A stretch of 41,271 nt of DNA from Streptomyces graminilatus (GCF_001418565.1 NZ_LIQQ01000300.1:1-41271); one strand, 5' to 3'; positions 27,097-35,915 are shown, counted from the first letter of the stretch. Made by a program: numbers and translations. The notes: generated from the letters alone by a model not told the origin.

Positions 27097-27143
27097 GCGG
27101 GAGCGTGGGCCATCGGACGGACTCCGGTGGCCCGCGCTCCCGC
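27097..27143 (+). terminator. Intercistronic stem-loop after the binding-protein gene
   Basis: GCGGGAGCGTGGGCCA (27097-27112) pairs with TGGCCCGCGCTCCCGC (27128-27143), 15 of 16 as Watson-Crick pairs plus one G-U, around a 15-base loop. No U-tract follows. Such stems after binding-protein genes usually allow only partial read-through or protect the upstream mRNA. Confidence 0.75.
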
Positions 27144-27158
27144 AGCGGGCCGAGAGCT

Positions 27159-28157
27159 GTGCTCGCTTACCTCATCAGGCGGCTGTTCGCCGCCGCAGTG
27201 ATGCTGGTGGTCATCATCGTGGTGGTCTTCTGCATCTTCTTCCTTGTCCCGAAGTGGGCGGGCGTGGACCCCGCCCTGAGCTTCGTGGGCAAGCAGGCCG
27301 ACCCCGCCGCCGTCGAGGCGATCCGGGTGAAGCTGGGCCTCGGTGACCCGATCTACTCCCAGGTCTGGGAGTTCTTCAAGGGCATCTTCACGGGCCGTAC
27401 CTACGCGGCCGGCGGCGATGTCACGCACTGCTCCGCGCCCTGCTTCGGCTACTCCTTCCGCAGCGAGCAGGCCATCTGGCCGGTGCTGACCGACCGCCTC
27501 CCGGTGACCCTGTCGCTCGCGCTCGGTGCCGCTGTGCTGTGGCTGCTCTTCGGTGTCTCGGCGGGTGTGCTCTCCGCGCTCAAGCGGGGCAGCCTGTGGG
27601 ACCGCGGCGCGATGGTCATCGCCCTCGCCGGTGTCTCCCTTCCCATCTACTTCACCGGTCTGCTCAGCCTGGCGATCTTCTCCTACGGTCTGGGCTGGAT
27701 CGACGCGCAGTACGTGCCCATCGAGCAGAGCTTCACCGGCTGGCTCGGCGGCATGATCCTGCCGTGGATCACCCTCGCCTTCCTGTACGCGGCGATGTAC
27801 GCCCGGATCACCCGCGCCACGATGCTGGAGATCCTGGGCGAGGACTACATCCGTACCGCGCGGGCGAAGGGCCTCAAGGAACAGACCGTCATCGGCAAGC
27901 ACGCCATGCGCTCGACGATGACGCCCATCCTGACCATGCTCGGCATGGACCTCGGCGCTCTCATCGGCGGCGCGATCCTGACCGAGACCACGTTCAGTCT
28001 TCCCGGACTGGGCCAGGCCGTGCTCAACGGCATCAAGAACCAGGACCTGCCCATCATCCTGGGTGTCACCCTGATCACCTCTCTCGCGGTGCTCCTCGCC
28101 AACCTCGTGGTGGATGTCCTGTACGCCGTGATCGACCCCCGAGTGAGGCTGTCATGA
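27159..28157 (+). CDS. Oligopeptide/dipeptide ABC transporter permease, DppB/OppB type
   Basis: A 332-residue permease starting with the family's usual LAYLIRRLFAAAVMLVVIIVV. There is a large extracytoplasmic loop to about residue 115, then five more membrane segments. The coupling motif is EDYIRTARAKGLKEQTVIGKHAMRSTMTPILTMLG, and GGAILTETTFSLPGLGQ is the DppB/OppB hallmark. I place the start at the GTG at 27159, because an earlier in-frame GTG at 27105 lies inside the stem of a strong hairpin. Its stop overlaps the next ATPase start (ATGA). Loop residues THCSAPCFG could form a disulfide outside the cell. Confidence 0.93.
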   Translation: MLAYLIRRLFAAAVMLVVIIVVVFCIFFLVPKWAGVDPALSFVGKQADPAAVEAIRVKLGLGDPIYSQVWEFFKGIFTGRTYAAGGDVTHCSAPCFGYSFRSEQAIWPVLTDRLPVTLSLALGAAVLWLLFGVSAGVLSALKRGSLWDRGAMVIALAGVSLPIYFTGLLSLAIFSYGLGWIDAQYVPIEQSFTGWLGGMILPWITLAFLYAAMYARITRATMLEILGEDYIRTARAKGLKEQTVIGKHAMRSTMTPILTMLGMDLGALIGGAILTETTFSLPGLGQAVLNGIKNQDLPIILGVTLITSLAVLLANLVVDVLYAVIDPRVRLS

Positions 28158-29251
28158 CCGAGCTCAGCAAGAGCGGAGCGGCCGTGGGCGAGCCCACCAC
28201 CGCTTCGCCGGCGCCGACCGCCTTCCTCGAAGTGCGCGACCTGAGGGTGCACTTCCCGACCGACGACGGCCTGGTCAAGTCCGTCGACGGGCTCACCTTC
28301 CAGTTGGAGAAGGGCAAGACCCTCGGCATCGTGGGCGAGTCGGGCTCCGGCAAGTCGGTGACCTCGCTCGGCATCATGGGCCTGCACACCACCGGCCAGT
28401 ACGGCAAGCGCAAGGCCCAGGTGACCGGCGAGATCTGGCTGGACGGCACGGAACTGCTGTCCGCCGACGCGGAGTACGTGCGCAAGCTGCGCGGCCGCGA
28501 GATGTCGATGATCTTCCAGGACCCGCTGTCGGCGCTGCACCCGTACTACACGATCGGCCAGCAGATCGTGGAGGCGTACCGCATCCACAACAAGGTCGAC
28601 AAGAAGACGGCCAGGCGCCGTGCCGTGGAGATGCTCGACCGGGTCGGCATCCCGCAGCCGGACAAGCGGGTCGACAGCTACCCGCACGAGTTCTCGGGCG
28701 GTATGCGCCAGCGCGCGATGATCGCGATGTCGCTGGTCAACAACCCCGAACTGCTCATCGCGGACGAGCCGACGACCGCCCTGGACGTGACCGTCCAGGC
28801 GCAGATCCTCGACCTCATCCGTGATCTGCAGAAGGAGTTCGGCTCCGCGGTCATCATCATCACCCACGACCTGGGCGTCGTCGCCGAACTGGCCGACGAC
28901 CTCCTGGTGATGTACGGCGGCCGCTGCGTCGAACGAGGACCGGCCGAGAAGGTGTTCTACGAGCCGCGCCACCCCTACACCTGGGGTCTGCTCGGCTCGA
29001 TGCCGCGCCTGGACCGTGACCAGCAGGAGCGCCTCATCCCGGTCAAGGGCTCCCCGCCCTCCCTCATCAACATCCCGTCCGGCTGCGCCTTCAACCCGCG
29101 TTGCCCGTACGCGGACGTCCCCAAGGACAACGTCACCCGTACGGTCCGTCCCGAACTGGCCGAGGTCGGCAGTCGGCACTGGGCCGCCTGCCACATGACG
29201 CAGGAGCAGCGGGAGCGTATCTGGACCGAAGAGATTGCGCCGAAGCTGTGA
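28154..29251 (+). CDS. Oligopeptide ABC transporter ATP-binding protein, DppD/OppD type
   Basis: A 365-residue ATPase. Walker A GESGSGKS is near residue 60, the Q-loop is in [12 protein letters not shown], the signature is [16 protein letters not shown], Walker B is [12 protein letters not shown], and the switch histidine is in [16 protein letters not shown]. The C-terminal extension includes [11 protein letters not shown], the oligopeptide-type cysteine region that can hold an iron-sulfur cluster in related ATPases. The start overlaps the permease stop by four bases. It works as a heterodimer with the next gene product. Confidence 0.95.
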   Translation: MTELSKSGAAVGEPTTASPAPTAFLEVRDLRVHFPTDDGLVKSVDGLTFQLEKGKTLGIVGESGSGKSVTSLGIMGLHTTGQYGKRKAQVTGEIWLDGTELLSADAEYVRKLRGREMSMIFQDPLSALHPYYTIGQQIVEAYRIHNKVDKKTARRRAVEMLDRVGIPQPDKRVDSYPHEFSGGMRQRAMIAMSLVNNPELLIADEPTTALDVTVQAQILDLIRDLQKEFGSAVIIITHDLGVVAELADDLLVMYGGRCVERGPAEKVFYEPRHPYTWGLLGSMPRLDRDQQERLIPVKGSPPSLINIPSGCAFNPRCPYADVPKDNVTRTVRPELAEVGSRHWAACHMTQEQRERIWTEEIAPKL

Positions 29252-30483
29252 GCGAGAAACGCGAGGACGCGGCAGTGACGAATCCCGCGCGGAACGAGGG
29301 CGCCGTCCTCGCCAGGGACGCCGCACCCGGCGAGACCCTGCTGAAGGTGACCGGCCTCCAGAAGCACTTCCCGATCCGTAAGGGCCTGCTCCAGCGGCAG
29401 GTCGGCGCGGTGCGCGCGGTCGACGGCATCGACTTCGAGGTGAAGTCCGGGGAGACCCTGGGCGTCGTGGGCGAGTCCGGCTGCGGCAAGTCGACCATGG
29501 GCCGGCTGATCACGCGGCTGCTCGAACCGACCGCCGGCACGGTCGAGTTCGAGGGCCAGGACATCACGCACCTCGGTGTCGGCGGGATGCGTCCGCTGCG
29601 CCGCGACGTTCAGATGATCTTCCAGGACCCGTACTCGTCGCTGAACCCGCGGCACACCATCGGCACGATCATCAGCGCGCCCTTCCGGCTCCAGGGTGTC
29701 GAGCCCGAGGGCGGCATCAAGAAGGAGGTCCAGCGGCTGCTGTCGGTCGTGGGCCTCAACCCCGAGCACTACAACCGCTATCCGCACGAGTTCTCCGGCG
29801 GTCAGCGCCAGCGCATCGGTATCGCCCGCGCGCTCGCCCTGAAGCCGAAGCTGGTCGTGGCGGACGAGCCGGTCTCCGCGCTGGACGTGTCGATCCAGGC
29901 CCAGGTCGTCAACCTGATGGACGACCTCCAGCAGGAGCTGGGCCTGACCTATGTGATCATCGCGCACGACCTCTCGGTCGTCCGGCACGTCTCGGACCGG
30001 ATCGCGGTGATGTACCTCGGCAAGATCGTGGAGCTGGCCGACCGCGAGTCGCTCTACAAGGCGCCGATGCACCCGTACACCAAGGCGCTGATGTCGGCCG
30101 TGCCGATCCCGGACCCGCGACGCAGGGCGGCGAAGAGCGAGCGCATCCTCCTCCAGGGTGACGTGCCCTCGCCGATCTCACCGCCGAGCGGCTGCCGGTT
30201 CCACACCCGGTGCTGGAAGGCGACGCAGGTCTGCACGACGGTCGAGCCGCAGCTCGTGGAGCTGAAGCCCGGTCAGCGCGTCGCCTGTCACCACCCGGAG
30301 AACTTCGAGGACCAGGCCCCGCAGGACACGGTGCTGCTGTCGGCCGCCAAGGAGGCCGCGACACTGGTGGCCGCCGAGGTGCCGGCGGAGCCGGCGGGGA
30401 CATCGGCGGCGGTGGCCGAGGAGGTGGCGGCCGAGGACGGCGAAGCCACGTCCGAGGGGACCACCGAGGACGGCAAGCAATAG
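29248..30483 (+). CDS. Oligopeptide ABC transporter ATP-binding protein, DppF/OppF type
   Basis: A 411-residue ATPase. Walker [23 protein letters not shown], signature [16 protein letters not shown], Walker [15 protein letters not shown] and switch histidine [14 protein letters not shown] are all present, and the oligopeptide C-terminal region [15 protein letters not shown] follows. The last 60 residues are an acidic Ala/Glu-rich tail not seen in standard OppF and probably disordered. The GTG at 29248 overlaps the previous stop (GTGA). A second in-frame GTG at 29275 with GAGGA upstream is an equally good start. Last gene of the operon, followed at once by a strong terminator. Confidence 0.93.
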   Translation: MSEKREDAAVTNPARNEGAVLARDAAPGETLLKVTGLQKHFPIRKGLLQRQVGAVRAVDGIDFEVKSGETLGVVGESGCGKSTMGRLITRLLEPTAGTVEFEGQDITHLGVGGMRPLRRDVQMIFQDPYSSLNPRHTIGTIISAPFRLQGVEPEGGIKKEVQRLLSVVGLNPEHYNRYPHEFSGGQRQRIGIARALALKPKLVVADEPVSALDVSIQAQVVNLMDDLQQELGLTYVIIAHDLSVVRHVSDRIAVMYLGKIVELADRESLYKAPMHPYTKALMSAVPIPDPRRRAAKSERILLQGDVPSPISPPSGCRFHTRCWKATQVCTTVEPQLVELKPGQRVACHHPENFEDQAPQDTVLLSAAKEAATLVAAEVPAEPAGTSAAVAEEVAAEDGEATSEGTTEDGKQ

Positions 30484-30497
30484 AATATTTCCACCGA

Positions 30498-30547
30498 CGT
30501 GTGCGCCCCGGATATCAGCGAACTGATATCCGGGGCGCACACGTTTT
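30498..30547 (+). terminator. Intrinsic terminator of the oligopeptide operon (21-bp perfect stem plus TTTT)
   Basis: Arms 30498-30518 and 30523-30543 are exact complements (GTGTGCGCCCCGGATATCAG within the left arm), closed by a CGAA tetraloop and followed by TTTT at 30544-30547. CNNA-type tetraloops are stable. It lies 14 bases after the last ATPase stop. Confidence 0.95.
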
Positions 30548-30548
30548 G

Positions 30549-30588
30549 CTGAATCAGGGTCATTGATTCAGCGGGAGCCGGTCTCCCG
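30549..30588 (+). terminator. Two further hairpins directly behind the terminator
   Basis: CTGAATCA (30549-30556) pairs with TGATTCAG (30564-30571), and CGGGAG (30572-30577) pairs with CTCCCG (30583-30588). Together with the main terminator they form three consecutive stem-loops with almost no linkers. Confidence 0.65.
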
Positions 30589-30803
30589 GAACTCCCGGCC
30601 GACGGAATTCGCGGGCGGGATCGAGGTGCCTGATGCGAGGACGGTCCCCTGTTCGGCATCGCCGGAGACAAGAAGAATTGCTGGGCATCGAACAATGGGT
30701 GTCGCATGACGAGTTGGCAAAGTCATGCACATGATCGAACGGGAGAGCGCAGGGTCGTACGTGCCGTCTCATCCGACCGGTACACGATCGAAAGGGCCGA
30801 CTC
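30589..30803. promoter_or_regulatory. Promoter region of the M1 peptidase with a 25-bp palindrome
   Basis: No gene is seen in these 215 bases. GCATGAC (30704-30710) and GTCATGC (30722-30728) form an inverted repeat with an 11-base spacer inside an AT-richer segment, a candidate operator. GAAAGGG near 30790 is the RBS of the peptidase. Confidence 0.45.
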
Positions 30804-32195
30804 ATGGCACTCTCCCGTTCGGCACGTTTAGGGGCCCTCGCAACCGCGGCGGCCTCCTTCCTTGTCATCGCCGCCTCCGCCCACCCGACCCCGGGTGCCG
30901 ACGGCATCGGCGACTCCTACTTCCCGCAGGCCGGCAACGGCGGATTCGATGCCCGCCATTACGCCCTCGACCTCGCCTACGACCCGGACACCGACCGTCT
31001 CGACGGTCGTACGACCATCACCGCCCGCGCCACCCAGAACCTCTCGTCCTTCGACCTGGACCTCCAGAAGCTGGAGGTCACGCGGGTCGAAGTGAACGGC
31101 AAGGGCGCCGAGTTCACGCGCGAGGGCGACGAGATACGCGTCACGCCCAAGGGCTTCCTGTCCAAGGGACGGCAGTTCACGGTCACCGTCACCTACGGCG
31201 GCGTGCCCGAGGCGCTCGGCGGGCCGATCGTCTTCGGTTCCAGCTACGGGTGGATGAAGACCACCGACGGCGTCTTCGTCGCCTGCGAGCCCAACGCGGC
31301 CTCCACCTGGTTCCCGTCCAGCGACCACCCCTCCGACAAGGCCGCCTTCGACATCCGGATCAAGGCGCCGAAGGGGCTGACCGGCGTCTCCAACGGCCGG
31401 CTGGTCTCGACGTACGACAAGGGCGGCTCGACCTACACCCACTGGCGCGAGAAGAAGCCGATGGCGACCTACCTCGCCACCGCGACCATCGGGAAGTTCG
31501 ACGTCAGGACGGGTGTCACGCCCGGCGGGACGCCGATCTACGTCGCGATCGATCCGGTGCTGGCCAACGGCAACAGCGTCGACGTGTACGGGGTGACGGC
31601 CGAGGCCACCGACTACTGGTCGCAGGTCTTCGGGCCGTACCCGTTCGACGAGACCGGGGCCATCGTCGACGACATGCCGGAGGCCGGGTTCTCGCTGGAG
31701 ACGCAGACCAAGCCGGTCTACTCGGCCGTGCGCAGCGAGACGACCATCGTGCACGAGCTGGCCCATCAGTGGTTCGGCGACTCCGTGTCGGTGGACCGCT
31801 GGAAGGACATCTGGCTCAACGAGGGCTTCGCGACCTACGCCCAGTGGCTGTGGGCCGAGCACAAGGGCACCCGCTCGGCGCACGACTCCTTCCTCGCCGG
31901 GTACAACTCGCGCTCCGCCGAGAGCCCCTTCTGGCAGATCCGCGTCGGCGACCCGCAGCGCGACACCATGTTCTCCTCGGCCGTCTACCAGCGCGGCGCG
32001 ATGACCCTCCAGATGCTCCGCGAACGCATCGGGGACGCCGCCTTCTTCGAGCTGCTGCCCACCTGGACCAGGCTCCACCGGTACGGCAACGCGAACACGG
32101 ACGATTTCGTCAGGCTCGCGGAGAAGATCAGCGGCAAGCAGCTCGACGATCTGTTCCAGACCTGGCTCTTCACGGCCGGCAAGCCCGCCATCTAA
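30804..32195 (+). CDS. Secreted M1-family zinc metallopeptidase
   Basis: A 463-residue enzyme with an N-terminal signal peptide (ARLGALATAAASFLVIAASAH) and no lipobox. It has the gluzincin site H317-E-L-A-H321 and, 18 residues later, E340 in NEGFATY, plus a beta-sandwich N-domain typical of aminopeptidase N. The usual GAMEN exopeptidase motif is replaced by AGFSLETQ around residues 294-301, and the protein lacks the large C-terminal helical domain of PepN (about 850 residues). It is therefore a short, extracellular M1 enzyme, perhaps with different end-specificity (inference). The ATG at 30804 has GAAAGGG upstream. It stands after the oligopeptide importer, so digestion and uptake of peptides may be linked. 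Confidence 0.93.
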   Translation: MALSRSARLGALATAAASFLVIAASAHPTPGADGIGDSYFPQAGNGGFDARHYALDLAYDPDTDRLDGRTTITARATQNLSSFDLDLQKLEVTRVEVNGKGAEFTREGDEIRVTPKGFLSKGRQFTVTVTYGGVPEALGGPIVFGSSYGWMKTTDGVFVACEPNAASTWFPSSDHPSDKAAFDIRIKAPKGLTGVSNGRLVSTYDKGGSTYTHWREKKPMATYLATATIGKFDVRTGVTPGGTPIYVAIDPVLANGNSVDVYGVTAEATDYWSQVFGPYPFDETGAIVDDMPEAGFSLETQTKPVYSAVRSETTIVHELAHQWFGDSVSVDRWKDIWLNEGFATYAQWLWAEHKGTRSAHDSFLAGYNSRSAESPFWQIRVGDPQRDTMFSSAVYQRGAMTLQMLRERIGDAAFFELLPTWTRLHRYGNANTDDFVRLAEKISGKQLDDLFQTWLFTAGKPAI

Positions 32196-32253
32196 GAGGC
32201 CGAACGCGCCTGGCCTTGCTTTGTAAGGTGAACGATCGTTTCTGCGTCAGAAT

Positions 32254-32928
32254 GTGGGGGTGATTCAGCAGCTCTTCAGTCCGTCCGTCCAGCATGCCCT
32301 GGACGTCGCCGGCATCTTCGTGTTCGCGATCTCCGGCGCCCTGCTCGCCGTCCGGAAGAACTTCGACGTGTTCGGGATCGCCGTGCTCGCCGAGGTCACC
32401 GCACTGGGCGGCGGGCTGCTGCGGGATGTGATCATCGGGGCGGTGCCGCCGGCCGCGTTCACGGATCTCGGGTACTTCCTGACCCCGCTGTTCGCCGCCC
32501 TGCTCGTCTTCTTCCTCCATCCGGAGGTGGAGCGCATCCAGGCGGGCGTCAACGTGTTCGACGCGGCGGGGCTCGGGCTGTTCTGTGTCACGGGCACGGT
32601 GAAGGCGTACGACCACGGTCTCGGCCTCACCGCCTCCGCCGCCCTCGGTCTCGCGACCGCGGTGGGCGGCGGAGTGCTGCGTGACGTACTCGCCAACGAG
32701 GTTCCCTCGCTGCTGCGCTGGGACCGTGACCTGTACGCGGTGCCGGCGATCGTCGGTTCCGCGCTGGTCGTCCTGTGCATACGTGAGGACGCGCTCAACC
32801 CGTTCACCAGCGGGCTGGCGGTCGTCACGGCTTTCGTACTGCGGCTGCTCGCGATGCGGTTCCACTGGCGAGCGCCGCGTGCGTGGCACCGGAGGTCGAC
32901 GGCTCGTGACGAGGAGTCCGCAGGGTAG
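32254..32928 (+). CDS. TRIC/UPF0126-family membrane protein
   Basis: A 224-residue protein with seven hydrophobic segments arranged as two similar halves. Each half carries the family motif, VTALGGGLLRDVIIG and ATAVGGGVLRDVLAN. Prokaryotic members are called trimeric intracellular cation channel homologues, and some have been proposed to move glycine. Neither role can be proven here. The start may be GTG at 32254 or GTG at 32260, with no RBS for either. The last 104 bases overlap the 3' end of the convergent esterase gene. Confidence 0.88.
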   Translation: MGVIQQLFSPSVQHALDVAGIFVFAISGALLAVRKNFDVFGIAVLAEVTALGGGLLRDVIIGAVPPAAFTDLGYFLTPLFAALLVFFLHPEVERIQAGVNVFDAAGLGLFCVTGTVKAYDHGLGLTASAALGLATAVGGGVLRDVLANEVPSLLRWDRDLYAVPAIVGSALVVLCIREDALNPFTSGLAVVTAFVLRLLAMRFHWRAPRAWHRRSTARDEESAG

Positions 32929-34081
32929 AACCGGTCGTGGTGCCGGTGGCCTTCTGGCCGCCCGCGTCGAACTGCTGGGTCAGCCAGCGGAACACCGTGG
33001 TGATCTGGGGCCGCCACAGCGCCATGTTGTGGCCGCCGTCGCTGCGCGGCAGGAACACCACGTCGACCGCCGTGGGCGCCTTGGCGACCTTCTGGAGGGC
33101 GACACCGGCCTCGTACCCGTCCCCGGACTCGCCGGAGACGTAGAGCGAGACGGCGGGCGCGACGCGGTCGTGCTTGAGGATCAGGTACGGATTGTTCGCG
33201 GCCCGCAGCTGAGGGGTCCGGGCGGCCAGCGAGAGGGGTTCCCCGGCGGGGTCGTTGTAGCCGGACATGGAGACCCCGGCCCGGTAGCGGTCGGGGTGCG
33301 CGATGGCCAGCTTGGCCGCGCAGTGCGCACCCGCCGAGTACCCGGCGACGGCCCAGCCGCCCGGCCCGCTCTCGGCCCGGAAGTTGTCCGTGACCATCTT
33401 CGGCACGTCGACGCTGAGCCAGGTGTCCGCGTTGACCCGGCCCGGGATGTTGGCACAGCCCGTGTCCGCGTCGGCGATCAGCGTCGTACGCGGCGACACC
33501 AGGATGAAGGGCGTGACCTGGCCGCTCTTCATCAGCGGCAGCAGTTGCTGGGGCGCGTGCAGCGAACCGAACCAGGACTTCGCCGAGCCCGGGTAGCCCG
33601 GCAGCAGCTCGACGACCGGGAACTTGCGGTGCGCGTAGGCGGCCTCGTGGTACTGAGGCGGCAGCCAGACGTAGACCTCGGCGTCGACGCCCGAGACCCG
33701 GCCCCTGAGGTTGGTGACCTGGACGCCACCGGCCGCGTGCATACCGGGCCCGTTCGCCAGATGGAACTCCTGCTTGACCTTCGGCAGCTTGCGCAGCGAG
33801 ATGCCGCCGGTGCCGTCGGCGCCGAGGTTGGCGGCGGCCTGGACGTGGTCGCCCGTGCCGAGCAGGTCGCTCCAGTTGTCGTACAGGTTGTTGGAGTTGT
33901 TCACCAGCAGGAACACCAGGGTGACCGCGGTGGCCTGGGCGAACAGCACCATCAGCAGCCGGGCGGCGCCACGCACGAGCGCGGGCCCGCGCACCCGGGA
34001 CCAGAGGGCGAGGGGCAGCAGAACGGCGATGGCGACGAGCGCGATCGTCGTGAAGAGGAATGGTGTACCGGTGAGGCTCAT
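32825..34081 (-). CDS. Membrane-anchored esterase, alpha/beta hydrolase (esterase D/mycolyltransferase-like)
   Basis: A 418-residue protein. Two hydrophobic segments lie at about residues 8-27 and 42-60, followed by an extracytoplasmic catalytic domain resembling the esterase D/antigen 85 group: VYVWLPPQYHEAAYAHRKFPVVELLPGYPG, nucleophile GYSAGAH with Ser249, and a histidine in SDGGHNMALW near the end. The final 45 residues are Ser/Thr/Ala rich and overlap the TRIC gene on the other strand. The ATG at 34081 opens a divergent region shared with the thioesterase gene. It probably acts on an ester or acyl group at the cell surface. The substrate is unknown. Confidence 0.87.
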   Translation of the reverse strand: MSLTGTPFLFTTIALVAIAVLLPLALWSRVRGPALVRGAARLLMVLFAQATAVTLVFLLVNNSNNLYDNWSDLLGTGDHVQAAANLGADGTGGISLRKLPKVKQEFHLANGPGMHAAGGVQVTNLRGRVSGVDAEVYVWLPPQYHEAAYAHRKFPVVELLPGYPGSAKSWFGSLHAPQQLLPLMKSGQVTPFILVSPRTTLIADADTGCANIPGRVNADTWLSVDVPKMVTDNFRAESGPGGWAVAGYSAGAHCAAKLAIAHPDRYRAGVSMSGYNDPAGEPLSLAARTPQLRAANNPYLILKHDRVAPAVSLYVSGESGDGYEAGVALQKVAKAPTAVDVVFLPRSDGGHNMALWRPQITTVFRWLTQQFDAGGQKATGTTTGSTLRTPRHEPSTSGATHAALASGTASRAAAVRKP

Positions 34082-34225
34082 GTCTTTGATGAGGCTAGTC
34101 CGGCGCCGGAGGTCACGGCTGCGAACGAACCCTTACCCAAGACATTCCGGGCACTTACCTAAGCGGAAGTTTCCAGCCACGCACGAGCTCGGCAAAGAAA
34201 GCTACCGCTTAGTATGTGTCTGCGA

Positions 34226-34240
34226 TAGCGTTCACGCATG
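34226..34240 (+). promoter_or_regulatory. Possible -10 element for a leaderless thioesterase mRNA
   Basis: TAGCGT (34226-34231) lies six bases before the ATG at 34238, the distance expected when transcription starts at the initiation codon. No RBS is present and the -35 is weak. Confidence 0.35.
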
Positions 34241-35101
34241 CCAGAAGCAGCAGCCTCCGCGCAGACCGGGCGAGCCACCATCGGCGACAGCGAGTTCGAC
34301 CGCGACACCGCCGTCACCCGGCGCGCGCCCGGTGTCTACGACACCGTGCTCTCCGCCCGCTGGACCGTCTTCGACGCCGTCAACGGCGGATATCTGCTGG
34401 CCGTGCTGGGCCGCGCGCTCGCGGACGCCCTCCCGCACAGCGACCCGTTCAGTGTCTCGGCGCACTACCTCACCGCGTCCCGCCCGGGACCGGCCGTCGT
34501 CCGCACCGAAGTGGTCCGCACCGGGCGCTCCCTGTCGACCGGCACGGCCTCGCTCCTCCAGTACGACGACGAGGGCAACGAGATCGAGCGGATCCGCGTC
34601 CTCGCCTCCTACGGCGACCTGGACGCGCTTCCCGACGACGTCCGTACGACCGCCGAGCCGCCCGCGTTCCCGCCCATGGACCGGTGTTTCGGCCCGCGGG
34701 ACGCACCCGCCCCGGTCCCCGGCGGCTCCGCCATCGCCGACCGGCTGCGGCTCAAGCTCGATCCGGCCACCCTCGGCTGGGCGCTCGGCACACCCTCCGG
34801 CAAGGGGGAGATGCGGTCCTGGTTCGGGCTCGCCGACGGCCGCGACGTCGACCCGCTCGCGCTGCTGCTCGCGGTCGACGCGCTGCCGCCGACCGCGTTC
34901 GAGATCGGCCTGATCGGCTGGGTCCCGACGGTCGAACTGACCGTGCACGTCCGCTGCCGGCCCGCCCCCGGGCCCCTGCGGGTCTCCATAACGACCCGCA
35001 ACCTGGCGGGCGGCTTCCTGGAGGAGGACGCCGAGGTCTGGGACAGCGCGGACCGGCTCGTCGCCCAGTCGCGGCAGTTGGCGAGCGTACGGCTCGGATA
35101 G
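34238..35101 (+). CDS. Acyl-CoA thioesterase (TesB-like double hotdog) family protein
   Basis: A 287-residue protein with two hotdog halves. The first shows VFDAVNGGYLLAVLGRALADAL and SVSAHYLTASRPGPAVVRTEVVRTGRSLSTGTASLLQ. The second shows DPLALLLAVDALPPTAFEIG and WVPTVELTVHVRCRPAPGPLRVS, then GGFLEEDAEVWDSADRLVAQSRQLA, the typical TesB closing strand. Such enzymes hydrolyse acyl-CoA esters in the cytoplasm. The acyl chain cannot be read. The neighbouring TetR regulator is convergent. No RBS is visible and a leaderless start is likely. Confidence 0.88.
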   Translation: MPEAAASAQTGRATIGDSEFDRDTAVTRRAPGVYDTVLSARWTVFDAVNGGYLLAVLGRALADALPHSDPFSVSAHYLTASRPGPAVVRTEVVRTGRSLSTGTASLLQYDDEGNEIERIRVLASYGDLDALPDDVRTTAEPPAFPPMDRCFGPRDAPAPVPGGSAIADRLRLKLDPATLGWALGTPSGKGEMRSWFGLADGRDVDPLALLLAVDALPPTAFEIGLIGWVPTVELTVHVRCRPAPGPLRVSITTRNLAGGFLEEDAEVWDSADRLVAQSRQLASVRLG

Positions 35102-35141
35102 CGCAAGCCGCCCGAGGGCCCTGCGGGCAGGTACCGCGGGA

Positions 35142-35768
35142 TCAGTCCAGCCAGTGGCCGCGGCCGATGGCGATCAGGCGCATCCGGCGGGTCGCCAGAC
35201 GGGCCACCTGCTCGCGCCGTTCCGCCGGGGCGTCCAGCGTCTCCAGGAACTGGGAGGCGGTCATCAGCATCTGGTCGACGTACAGGCCGGCCAGCATCAG
35301 CAGGTCCTCCCGCGTCCAGCCCTCGGACTCGGGCTGTTCGGCGAGCGCGTCCCGCACCTCCTCGGCGAACCGGTCCAGTTGCTCCCGGATGGCCTCGCGC
35401 ACCGGCTGGACCCCGCCGTGCCGCTCGCGCGCGATGAAACGGACGTGCGCGGGCTGCGCCCGGACGTGACCGGCGATCAGGTCGACCGCGCGGACGATGC
35501 GGTCCTCGCTCCCGCCGGACCCGGACACCGTCGTACCGATCATCGGGTGAAGGCTGCCGAGCGCCTCCTCGACGAGGGCGACGCCCAGATCGGCGGTGGA
35601 GCGGAAGTGCCGGTAGAAGGCGGTCGGGGCGACGCCGACCGCGCGGGTGACCTCACGCAGGCCGAGGCTGCTCAGGCTCTGGTCCTCCAGCAGGCCGAGG
35701 GCCGCGTCCAGGAGCGCCTGCCGGGTCTTCTGCTTCTGGACCTGGCGGATGCCGACAGTGTGACTCAT
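35142..35768 (-). CDS. TetR-family transcriptional regulator
   Basis: A 208-residue regulator. The N-terminal helix-turn-helix reads [13 protein letters not shown]...LREVTRAVGVAPTAFYRHFRSTADLG (about residues 18-62), followed by an all-helical ligand domain. The HTH wording and overall length resemble fatty-acid-related TetR regulators such as FabR (inference from general similarity only). The ATG at 35768 faces two small membrane proteins across a 147-base gap with two AACA-N2-TGTT palindromes, so autoregulation and control of the divergent genes are likely. Confidence 0.92.
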   Translation of the reverse strand: MSHTVGIRQVQKQKTRQALLDAALGLLEDQSLSSLGLREVTRAVGVAPTAFYRHFRSTADLGVALVEEALGSLHPMIGTTVSGSGGSEDRIVRAVDLIAGHVRAQPAHVRFIARERHGGVQPVREAIREQLDRFAEEVRDALAEQPESEGWTREDLLMLAGLYVDQMLMTASQFLETLDAPAERREQVARLATRRMRLIAIGRGHWLD

Positions 35769-35779
35769 GCCATGCAGTT

Positions 35780-35846
35780 AACAACTGTTCTCTGTAATTG
35801 GAAAGCCGGGCGGCGCGCTAGACTCGCAAGTCAGTGAACAGATGTT
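35780..35846. promoter_or_regulatory. Two AACA-N2-TGTT operators in the tetR/micropeptide divergent region
   Basis: AACAACTGTT (35780-35789) and AACAGATGTT (35837-35846) are both palindromic and share flanks: CAGTT before the first, CAGTG before the second. The second lies inside a wider inverted repeat CAGTGAAC (35832-35839)/GTTCACTG (35856-35863). Likely binding sites of the divergent TetR protein. Confidence 0.6.
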
Positions 35847-35915
35847 ACTACAAGCGTTCACTGAATCATCACGATCGAAAGACCGAACGAAAGAACGAAG
35901 GAAAGGGAGCTCCCC

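Noticed and set aside
25269..27902. Minus-strand open frame of about 877 codons
   Set aside because: It lies opposite the binding-protein and permease genes, whose families are certain. Its Val/Asp/Arg-rich composition is what the complement of GC-rich coding DNA gives.
27105..28157. Earlier GTG start for the B-type permease
   Set aside because: It lies inside a strong stem-loop and adds 18 polar residues not typical of the family. The GTG at 27159 gives the usual N-terminus.
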